14,731 nt of DNA from contig JAUYMQ010000278.1 in assembly GCA_030698575.1 (NCBI GenBank), positions 1 through 14,731 on the forward strand, written 5' to 3'. The translations under genes were made by a program, and so were the position numbers. The notes beneath the pieces were generated by a model, which made no database searches, was not told where the DNA came from, and worked only from the letters and a program-made list of their open reading frames with translations. The first letter of the stretch is position 1. Each line of letters opens with the position of its first letter. Of this stretch, positions 10,519 through 14,731 are shown piece by piece. This DNA comes from Deltaproteobacteria bacterium (GTDB taxonomy: Bacteria; JAUYMQ01).

Positions 10519-10673
10519 CGGGTGATTGCCTCTGGTGCAGGCTTGGGTCGCGGGAGGGCGACCTGCCATCTGTCGGAGGGTAAGTGGTGCCGCACGCCCC
10601 GTGGTGTCATGAAAAGTTCAAGAAAGGTGCGACGTCACCGATGGCCCATCGCCACTCGAACGATGACTCAAAA

Positions 10674-10749
10674 TGGTGGCTGCGGGTGGAATCGAACCAC
10701 CGACCTAGGGATTATGAGTCCCTCGCTCTAACCACTGAGCTACGCAGCC
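10674..10749 (-). tRNA. tRNA with CAT anticodon (probably elongator Met; Ile2 not excluded)
   Basis: A complete 76-base cloverleaf can be drawn by hand with no mismatches. The 7-bp acceptor stem is GGCTGCG/CGCAGCC, the D-arm is GCTC/GAGC, and the anticodon arm is AGGGA/TCCCT with loop CTCATAA. The variable loop is AGGTC, the T-arm is GGTGG/CCACC with loop TTCGATT, the discriminator base is A, and CCA is encoded. The acceptor stem resembles elongator tRNA-Met. The short D-loop AGTGGTTA is identical to that of E. coli tRNA-Ile2, and C34 modification by TilS would make a CAT tRNA an isoleucine tRNA. I favour Met on the acceptor stem, but the location just upstream of tilS keeps Ile2 open. The gene sits at the junction between the housekeeping cluster and the mobile region. 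Confidence 0.93.
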
Positions 10750-10780
10750 GTAACGATTTCCGCTTTCCTTGCGGGTCCTT

Positions 10781-10794
10781 AGAACTCCCGTTCT
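10781..10794. repeat. Short inverted repeat between tRNA and integrase
   Basis: AGAAC and GTTCT are perfect inverted 5-mers around a 4-base centre (TCCC), in the 104-bp gap between the tRNA 5' end and the integrase stop. It could be a recombinase core or arm site, or a weak fold at the end of the integrase transcript. It has no U-run on either strand. It is short enough to be chance. Confidence 0.25.
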
Positions 10795-10853
10795 CAAGCC
10801 CGGTACAAGCGGGACCGCCAGATCAAGCAGAAGGCCCGCAAAATGCCAAGCAA

Positions 10854-11987
10854 CTAGCGGCGCTGCAAGGAAATTATCTGCGCCCCGTCCCGGCCTCTGA
10901 GCGCATCCTGGGCCGCCTTCCCGAACCCTGCCTTCCGCAAGGCTTCCCGCTGGGCCCGTACGTCCGCGTGCAGGTAGCGCTCCGTCACGAGCGGCGAGGA
11001 ATGGCCCATCATTGCCTGCACGTCCCGCAGCGGGGCGATCTGCGCCATCGTCGTCCCGAAACTGTGTCGGGCCGCGTGGACGAGCTTCCCCTTGCGGTAG
11101 ACCCCCGCCTCCTGGGCCGCTTGCCGGAGGAACTTCGTCGGGTTTCGGAACCGCTCACCGTGGCGCCCAGGAATGACCCAAGGCGACTTCACATCGAGGC
11201 CGATCTGATATTCCTCCAGGATCGCCCACGTCTCCCGGTCCAGGAGAGCCACGCGCCGCTGGCGGTTCTTCGGGCTCCACGTCTCTGCGCCGTCCTGCTT
11301 CGGACGAACGTGAACGAGGATCGTACCGTCAGGATCGTCCTTCGCCGCCTCAAGGTCGTCCCAGCGCAACCAAGCGATTTCCTGATAGCGAAGCCCCGCT
11401 GCGAAGGCAAGCAGGTAGTAGGCGCGGGCCCGAGGGTCCAAGGGCTTGGAAATGAGCGCCGCCTGCTCCTCGAATGTGTAGGGCTCGGGCTCGGGAAGCG
11501 CGTCGGTCCTGAGCAGTTCGAGACCAGCCGGTAGCTCGCCGATCAGCTTTCCCTTTCGTGCGTGGTTCAGGAGCCCCTTCAAAGCGCGCAGCTCCCGGTT
11601 GATGCTGTAGGGGGACATGCCCGCGTCGAGCCGTTCCTGCTTGTACGTATTCAGATCGTCCCGGATGAGCGCGTTCAAGGGGGTGTTTCCGAACCGGCGA
11701 ATGACATTCCCCAAGCTGTACGCCGCGCTCCGTTGCGTGGACAGCTTGCGCCCGTTGCTCTTGAGCGCGTCGAGGTAGAGCGAGCGGTACTCCTTCACCG
11801 TGGGCATCTTGGCCTTCTCAAGCACGTCTCCCCGCAGCGCCGCCTCTCGCGCCTCGAGGAAGATCGTCCGCGCTTCGGCGTAGATCTTCGCCCCCGAGCT
11901 GCGCTGGACGCGCCGCCCGTCCGGGAAGGTGATCTGGAAGTACCAGTAGTCCCGCCGTCCCTGCCAAAGTCCCTTGAGTCGTCGCAT
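10854..11987 (-). CDS. Tyrosine recombinase / phage-type integrase
   Basis: A 377-aa site-specific recombinase with the full catalytic set: Arg200 (AAGLRYQEI), Lys240 (SPKNRQRR), His304 and Arg307 (HAARHSF), His329 (MMGHSS) and the nucleophile Tyr338 (TERYLHAD). The N-terminal part holds an arm-type DNA-binding region (WYFQITFPDGRRVQRSSG, about 15-32) and a SAM-like core-binding domain (about 63-150), the layout of phage and genomic-island integrases. The ATG at 11987 has an excellent Shine-Dalgarno (GGAGGTGA, about 3 bases upstream). It is the last gene of a leftward series of small genes and stops 104 bases before the tRNA, pointing toward it. It should catalyse integration and excision of the element to its right. 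An intact active site argues for recent mobility. Confidence 0.95.
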   Translation of the reverse strand: MRRLKGLWQGRRDYWYFQITFPDGRRVQRSSGAKIYAEARTIFLEAREAALRGDVLEKAKMPTVKEYRSLYLDALKSNGRKLSTQRSAAYSLGNVIRRFGNTPLNALIRDDLNTYKQERLDAGMSPYSINRELRALKGLLNHARKGKLIGELPAGLELLRTDALPEPEPYTFEEQAALISKPLDPRARAYYLLAFAAGLRYQEIAWLRWDDLEAAKDDPDGTILVHVRPKQDGAETWSPKNRQRRVALLDRETWAILEEYQIGLDVKSPWVIPGRHGERFRNPTKFLRQAAQEAGVYRKGKLVHAARHSFGTTMAQIAPLRDVQAMMGHSSPLVTERYLHADVRAQREALRKAGFGKAAQDALRGRDGAQIISLQRR

Positions 11988-12015
11988 CGTTCACCTCCGA
12001 ATAAAGAGCCCCCCG

Positions 12016-12165
12016 TCAGCCGTCCCCGTTCGGCCCCTGGACGCCCCGCGGCGCCGGCGGGATCTTGTCGCGCTGGCGCCGGCAGTAGGCCGTTAGCATT
12101 CGGTCCACGAGAATCGGGGCGGGCACGTGCTCGCCCTGCGCCAGAACTTCGACCGCGTAGACCAT
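12016..12165 (-). pseudogene. Truncated second copy of the ribbon-helix-helix-like gene
   Basis: An open frame of 49 codons from ATG 12165. Roughly 30 of the first 45 residues match residues 32 onward of the 81-aa protein at 12789-13034 (shared VYA, LVDR, LTAYC, RQRDKIP and APRG). The part corresponding to that protein's first 31 residues is missing: the frame hits a TGA eight codons before the ATG, and the upstream DNA shows no clear similarity. There is no proper Shine-Dalgarno at the ATG. It is probably a decayed or 5'-truncated duplicate. A short expressed peptide containing only the two putative helices is possible, because the kept part has no internal stops. The stop lies 28 bases before the integrase ATG. 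Confidence 0.55.
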
Positions 12166-12207
12166 CCACCGTCGTGAACGCGATCACTTTTCGGTCTACC
12201 CAGACTC

Positions 12208-12702
12208 CTACTCGAACACGGTAAGCGACGGCGCCGGCTCCGTTCCTCCGACGCCCGCCTTCTTCTCCAAGGCTCGTACGTGAGCGAGGAATTCTTCGAC
12301 CAGGCGATCGATGTTCAGGATCGTCAACTCTTGCCCTGTTTCCCTGACCGTGGTGGTGCCGCAATACTCGCCGGGCATCTTAGAGTCACGGTTGATTCCG
12401 AAACCCTTCTTGATACTAAACTCATGGACCGCAGCGCTGCGATATTTGCTGTAGAAGATCTCTGCTCCGAGGGCCGCGCACAAGTCTGGGAAGTGTGCCT
12501 GGAGATAATCGAGGTAGGCTGCCTTCGTTCCGGCTGGCCCGCCAGCCGCCAGTCCGTCGAGGAATGTGCTCACAAGGCTTAGCAACGGCATGTGCAGAGA
12601 CCCTTCCGATTTGACGGTCTCGATCACCTTCCGCATCATTCGGAGGCGGAATTCTGGGTCTGAGGTTTTCGTAATATCGTCAACTGAGACTTCGGATTTC
12701 AT
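12208..12702 (-). CDS. Uncharacterised 164-aa protein with an R-x4-H motif
   Basis: I do not recognise a named family. The ATG at 12702 is preceded by GGAGGGAG at a usable distance; a TTG at 12720 would add six residues but leaves no room for that site. The protein is mostly helical in character: a charged helix (17-33), a hydrophobic stretch (38-52, MPLLSLVSTFLDGLA), LDYLQAHFPDL (64-74), then FYSKYRSAAVHEFSIKKG (83-100), in which Arg88-x4-His93 resembles the R-x4-6-H motif of HEPN RNases, and a C-terminal helix (130-148). The gene is visibly less GC-rich than its neighbours, which suggests a separate origin. It lies between two copies of a ribbon-helix-helix-like gene. A toxin or HEPN-like nuclease role is a guess from the motif only. 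Confidence 0.75.
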   Translation of the reverse strand: MKSEVSVDDITKTSDPEFRLRMMRKVIETVKSEGSLHMPLLSLVSTFLDGLAAGGPAGTKAAYLDYLQAHFPDLCAALGAEIFYSKYRSAAVHEFSIKKGFGINRDSKMPGEYCGTTTVRETGQELTILNIDRLVEEFLAHVRALEKKAGVGGTEPAPSLTVFE

Positions 12703-12788
12703 CCCTGGAGCTCCCTCCAAGCCGCCGTCTTCCAGCGGCCCTGGTGTCCCTCGCGGGGGTCACCCTCGAGCTTCGGTGCCCCCAGCTA

Positions 12789-13034
12789 TTAGTCCCCGTT
12801 TCCCGGTCCCGCCATCCCCCGCGGCGCCGCCGGGATCTTGTCCCGCTGGCGCTTGCAGTAGGCGGTCAGGACGCGATCCACGAGCACGCTTGACGGGATC
12901 TGCTCGCGCCGGGCCAGCACGTCGATCGCGTAGACCGTCCACGGCGCCACGCTCCACGCCCGGCGCGTCCAGTCCGCCGGCAACACCTTCACCCGCCCGG
13001 GCCGCCGCGCCTTGCCCTTCGGCTTTCGCTTCAC
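12789..13034 (-). CDS. Small ribbon-helix-helix-like putative DNA-binding protein
   Basis: An 81-aa basic protein starting at a GTG with AGGGGGG just upstream. A strongly basic N-terminus (KRKPKGKARRPGRVKVL) leads into a possible beta strand. Two amphipathic segments follow, VYAIDVLARREQIP (33-46) and SSVLVDRVLTAYCKRQRD (47-64), with the spacing of helices A and B of CopG/MetJ-type ribbon-helix-helix regulators. This is inference from the pattern, not a family match I can name. A truncated duplicate lies at 12016-12165. It would suit a repressor or an excisionase-like accessory of the element, or the antitoxin half of a pair with the 164-aa gene 86 bases downstream. The start of the gene above ends 34 bases away, so the genes are probably co-transcribed. 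Confidence 0.75.
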   Translation of the reverse strand: MKRKPKGKARRPGRVKVLPADWTRRAWSVAPWTVYAIDVLARREQIPSSVLVDRVLTAYCKRQRDKIPAAPRGMAGPGNGD

Positions 13035-13068
13035 GGTCCCCCCTCTCAGTGCGCAGCTTGCGCGCGGT

Positions 13069-13371
13069 TCAATCGACGACCGGGGTGTCCCCGTGTAGGC
13101 CCTGACATGCCAGCTGGATCACCGCAAGCGCATTGTCCCGGGCCCCGAGTTTCTGCGCGAGCTCCTGAGCCCGGGCCGGCGTGAGCTTCTCATCGTTCTC
13201 GGGATAGTCCACATCCCCGTAACTTTCTCCGGCAAGCCGGGCGATCTCCTCGATCGCGCGGAGGCCATTTTCGAGCCGTCCGATCATCCCCTCCTGCCCG
13301 TTCTTCTTCCCGTGGGCGACGGCCTCGCGCTTGCGCAACGTCACCACGGTCTCTTCTGCTCCGTTCTTCAT
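13069..13371 (-). CDS. Uncharacterised 100-aa protein, first gene of the leftward element operon
   Basis: A 100-aa charged, probably all-helical protein of unrecognised family. The start is well supported by GGGAGG 7 bases before the ATG at 13371. Residues 27-48 (EGMIGRLENGLRAIEEIARLAG) and 64-95 look like helices separated by an acidic linker (YGDVDYPENDEK, 51-62). No signal peptide, membrane helix, metal site or cysteine pair is seen. It is the first gene after the inverted-repeat-rich spacer and its likely promoter, so it may be the first product of the leftward unit that ends in the integrase. Confidence 0.72.
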   Translation of the reverse strand: MKNGAEETVVTLRKREAVAHGKKNGQEGMIGRLENGLRAIEEIARLAGESYGDVDYPENDEKLTPARAQELAQKLGARDNALAVIQLACQGLHGDTPVVD

Positions 13372-13396
13372 GTCGAGCCCTCCCAGGTGTCAGAGC

Positions 13397-13425
13397 GCCG
13401 GCCGCCCTGGCCGGCTTTCTTTCTC
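13397..13425 (+). terminator. Terminator-like hairpin read on the plus strand
   Basis: GCCGGCC and GGCCGGC form a perfect 7-bp stem around GCCCT, followed on the plus strand by TTTCTTTCTC, the layout of an intrinsic terminator. No plus-strand gene ends here, so it would stop antisense transcription. Read on the minus strand, the same hairpin lies in the leader of the 100-aa gene, about 25 bases before its ATG. Confidence 0.35.
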
Positions 13426-13430
13426 GTACA

Positions 13431-13460
13431 CCTATGCGGCAAACAGGCGGCGGGAGTCAA
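13431..13460 (-). promoter_or_regulatory. Candidate promoter of the leftward element genes
   Basis: On the minus strand TTGACT (13460-13455, 5 of 6 to the sigma70 -35) is followed after 18 bases by CATAGG (13436-13431, 3 of 6 to the -10). Transcription would start near 13424, leaving a leader of about 50 bases before the 100-aa gene, with a hairpin inside it. The perfect dyad at 13466-13492 ends 5 bases upstream of this -35, where a regulator would be expected. The -35 is good and the -10 is poor. Confidence 0.4.
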
Positions 13461-13465
13461 GCGAA

Positions 13466-13492
13466 TTGATGGTTACCGCGCGGAACCATCAA
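13466..13492. promoter_or_regulatory. Perfect 9-bp inverted repeat, putative operator
   Basis: TTGATGGTT and AACCATCAA are exact reverse complements separated by 9 bases that contain the palindrome CCGCGCGG. The arms are AT-richer than the surroundings. There is no U-run, so a terminator is unlikely. Its place just upstream of the likely -35 of the leftward unit suggests a dimeric regulator site; the ribbon-helix-helix-like protein of the same unit is one candidate binder (inference). Confidence 0.5.
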
Positions 13493-13528
13493 ACCGGGCC
13501 ACGGGGTTCCTATGTAGAACCTCGTGAC

Positions 13529-13615
13529 TCAGAGCTCGCCCTGGCCGAGCTCCTCTTGCAATTGGGCCACTCTGGCCGATTTCTTTTCTTTGCCTTTTCG
13601 GCCCCTTACGCCCAA
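13529..13615 (-). CDS. Possible 28-codon leftward ORF in the spacer
   Basis: A TTG at 13615 with GAGGG six bases upstream opens a frame that ends at a TGA at 13529. The peptide is very basic at its N-terminus (GVRGRKGKEKKSARV) and acidic at the end (QLQEELGQGEL), which reads more like protein than chance. The same frame is open upstream to a TAG near 13710 without a good start codon, so this could be the remnant of a longer gene. The DNA is also part of the dyad structure at 13560-13617, and the two readings compete. Confidence 0.25.
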   Translation of the reverse strand: MGVRGRKGKEKKSARVAQLQEELGQGEL

Positions 13616-13617
13616 TT
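13560..13617. repeat. Nested symmetric inverted repeat
   Basis: The outer arms AATTGGG (13560-13566) and CCCAATT (13611-13617) and the inner arms GGCCGA (13574-13579) and TCGGCC (13598-13603) are all perfect. They are separated by equal 7-base intervals on both sides, and the 18-base centre is pyrimidine-rich on the plus strand (TTTCTTTTCTTTGCCTTT). The result is an extended stem with a symmetric internal loop. It could be an RNA fold in the leader of the rightward pair or a DNA recognition site. Confidence 0.45.
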
Positions 13618-13734
13618 CGAGCCCTCGGACGGGGGTACGCGCGTGCTCGCGATCACCAGGCCGCGGATTCAGGCCCGTAGCGAGTTCGGCCGATACTATG
13701 GTAGCCTACAGTTATTCAGCCCCCCGGGGACACC

Positions 13735-14019
13735 ATGCCCAGTGACAGCCAAGCCAAAAGCAAAGTATCCGTGGATCTCCAGGAAGAGGTGAACGCGAAT
13801 TATGCGGTTTTCGCGGAGAAGCTGCCGGATCTACTCGGGACCCACCTTGGGAAGTTCGCCCTCATGCGCCACGGGGAGATCATCGAGTTCTTCGATACAG
13901 CTCGGGACGCCTATGTCGCGGGCCAGAAGTTGTATCTCGATCACTTGTTCTCTGTTCAAGAGGTGATCGAAGCACCTGCGGACCTCGGATTCTTCTCGCA
14001 TGCCTTGCCTCAGCGGTAA
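13735..14019 (+). CDS. DUF5678-like small protein, partner of the downstream protease
   Basis: A 94-aa soluble protein. Residues 22-77 carry the pattern I associate with DUF5678-type proteins: NYAVFAEKLPDLL, then GKFALMRHGEIIEFFDT (39-55), ARDAYVAGQKLY (56-67) and LFSVQEV (71-77). Function is unknown for the family; the fold is probably a small alpha/beta domain. The ATG at 13735 has only a weak GGGGA upstream. The last 20 bases overlap the start of the aspartic protease gene, so the two are almost certainly translated together. It runs opposite to the integrase unit. The family call comes from pattern memory, not from a search. Confidence 0.8.
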   Translation: MPSDSQAKSKVSVDLQEEVNANYAVFAEKLPDLLGTHLGKFALMRHGEIIEFFDTARDAYVAGQKLYLDHLFSVQEVIEAPADLGFFSHALPQR

Positions 14020-14419
14020 ATTCGACCCCGCCGTCGGTCCAATCGTCAATATCGCCGTGCTTGCGCCCGGAAGCTGGACTCCATCCGGTATCACCGTTCC
14101 TAGCGTCGTGCTGTTCCCCGCTCTCATCGACACGGGGGCAACAACGACGTGCATCTCCGGCGCCGTGGCGTCCACTGTCGGCCTCTCCCCGATCGGCATG
14201 CGGCCGATGACCTCCGCGACTCACTCGGTCCCCGTGAACGTCTACCTCGCCGATCTCGTCGTTCCGTTCGGCACGCTTGGCTTCGGACTTCCTGGCCAAC
14301 AAGTCATGGAGTTCGTGACATCCGCGGCGGGTCCCTATCAGGTGCTGCTTGGCCGGGATATCATCTGCCGCGGTTCCCTCTCAATCAGCTTCGACGGTCA
14401 CTTTACTTTTTCCCTCTGA
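14000..14419 (+). CDS. Retropepsin-like aspartic protease, single domain
   Basis: A 139-aa protein with the features of clan AA retroviral-type proteases. The catalytic motif ALIDTGATTTCIS (41-53) has Asp44-Thr45-Gly46-Ala47, and a later psi-loop YQVLLGRDII (113-122) resembles the I-I-G-R-N motif of HIV protease. A hydrophobic strand with a closing FDGHFTFSL (131-139) follows. There is one DTG per chain, so an active enzyme would need to dimerise. No signal peptide or transmembrane segment is seen, so it is probably cytoplasmic. The ATG lies inside the end of the DUF5678-like gene with no clear Shine-Dalgarno, which implies translational coupling. The substrate is unknown. The neighbouring small protein could be a substrate, adaptor or inhibitor (inference). 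Confidence 0.85.
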   Translation: MPCLSGKFDPAVGPIVNIAVLAPGSWTPSGITVPSVVLFPALIDTGATTTCISGAVASTVGLSPIGMRPMTSATHSVPVNVYLADLVVPFGTLGFGLPGQQVMEFVTSAAGPYQVLLGRDIICRGSLSISFDGHFTFSL

Positions 14420-14692
14420 AGTCCCAGCCGATTAGACTCGTAATCGTGAGTGTAGGCGATGTGGCCGTGCATCTGCGCGCGAGGATGCCCCAGGATCGAC
14501 GTTCTGCAGGAAAGACAGCCCCCAGGCCAGGCGGAGGAAGGCACCCGGCCCGGGGGCACGCCCCGGGGGTTGGGGCACGAAATACACGGCCGCCCCCGGC
14601 CAGCAGCTCGAAACCTGGCCGAGGGCGACCCGGGCGCGCGGCGACTCACGCGCCCCACTCTTCTATCGCGGCCGGGTGACGTGCTGGCGCGC
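14420..14692. other. Non-coding tail with GC-rich hairpins
   Basis: No convincing gene is seen. Three folds stand out. CGATTA/TAATCG (14429-14446, 6-base loop) lies just after the protease stop. CCCGGGG/CCCCGGG (14549-14567, 5-base loop) is perfect. CGCCCCCGGCCAG/CTGGCCGAGGGCG (14591-14627) has a 13-bp stem with one mismatch and an 11-base loop. None has a proper U-run, though the last is followed on the minus strand by GTGTATTTCG. They may end the rightward pair and a leftward gene entering from the right. Confidence 0.4.
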
Positions 14693-14731
14693 TCACAGCG
14701 CCCCCTCACTGCCGCGCAGGTTGATCCCCAT
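14693..14731 (-). CDS. Possible 3' end of a leftward gene cut by the window edge
   Basis: Reading in from the right edge on the minus strand, one frame gives MGINLRGSEGAL and then TGA. The methionine falls exactly on the window edge, so whether it is internal or a start cannot be told. The stretch is too short to identify. A strong hairpin at 14591-14627 lies 66 bases beyond the stop, which would suit the end of a transcript. Confidence 0.2.
   Translation of the reverse strand: MGINLRGSEGAL

Larger units (their letters stand above)
13372..13734. other. Divergent spacer crowded with inverted repeats
   Basis: This 363-bp stretch separates the leftward integrase unit from the rightward DUF5678/protease pair. 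Within 13397-13617 I count five successive dyads: 13397-13415, 13466-13492, 13502-13524 (CGGGGTTC and GAACCTCG, one G-U pair, 7-base centre), 13532-13552 (GAGCTCG and CGAGCTC, 7-base centre) and 13560-13617. An 8-bp palindrome TCGGCCGA follows at 13686-13693. It also holds a candidate leftward promoter and a possible 28-codon leftward frame. Such density fits a control region, an attachment site or a replication/transfer origin, but no family match can be made by eye. Confidence 0.6.

Noticed and set aside
13372-13734. CRISPR-like array in the repeat-rich spacer
   Set aside because: The repeats are different inverted pairs, not one direct repeat with regular spacers.
14430-14446. GACTCGTAATC, 10 of 11 bases like the tRNA anticodon loop region, considered as an attachment-site remnant
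   Set aside because: Its orientation is opposite to the tRNA copy, whereas attachment repeats must be direct, and the similarity does not extend beyond these bases.
14149-14679. Plus-strand frame of 176 codons overlapping the protease gene
   Set aside because: It is out of frame with the DTGA protease, which has real motifs and ends at 14419; the remainder is low-complexity GC-rich translation.
14398-14709. Leftward frame of 103 codons at the right end
   Set aside because: Arg/Pro/Gly/Ser-rich composition without motifs. It covers strong hairpins, and its end overlaps the last bases of the protease gene.

Overview
The window is high-GC bacterial DNA in two very different parts. Positions 1 to about 10,750 are a conserved housekeeping cluster, entirely on the minus strand. 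In transcription order it reads tRNA(CAT), tilS, ftsH, folP, cdaA, cdaR (ybbR), glmM, pdxJ, acpS, nnr and tsaE, with tsaE cut by the window start. This order, together with Gram-negative-style proteins and high GC, suggests a deltaproteobacterial-type lineage (Desulfobacterota, Myxococcota, Methylomirabilota or a relative). That assignment is inference from gene order, since there is no rRNA to read.

The core genes are packed tightly. cdaR/glmM have a Shine-Dalgarno sequence overlapping the preceding stop, folP/cdaA share a TAATG, glmM/pdxJ and acpS/nnr share an ATGA, and pdxJ/acpS share a GTGA. From folP to tsaE the cluster therefore looks like one translationally coupled operon. ftsH has a TTG start and a good Shine-Dalgarno, and a 171-bp gap separates it from tilS. 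The functions cover tRNA modification (TilS lysidine, TsaE for t6A), membrane protein quality control (FtsH), folate (FolP), c-di-AMP synthesis and its regulator coupled to peptidoglycan precursor synthesis (CdaA-CdaR-GlmM), vitamin B6 (PdxJ), acyl carrier protein activation (AcpS) and NAD(P)H-hydrate repair (Nnr). One core gene is odd: acpS has lost both residues that normally bind the catalytic Mg2+.

From about 10,750 to the right end the window looks like a mobile element. A complete tyrosine recombinase (10854-11987, minus) lies next to the tRNA gene. Behind it on the same strand are four small genes of unknown function: a 100-aa protein, an 81-aa ribbon-helix-helix-like protein, a 164-aa protein with an R-x4-H motif, and a truncated second copy of the ribbon-helix-helix-like gene. 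A 363-bp spacer (13372-13734) follows, crowded with inverted repeats and holding a likely promoter for the leftward genes. To its right, pointing the other way, are two overlapping genes: a 94-aa DUF5678-like protein and a 139-aa retropepsin-like aspartic protease. This pair is the best candidate here for an undescribed system. The last 300 bases hold only GC-rich hairpins and the possible tail of a leftward gene that enters from outside the window.
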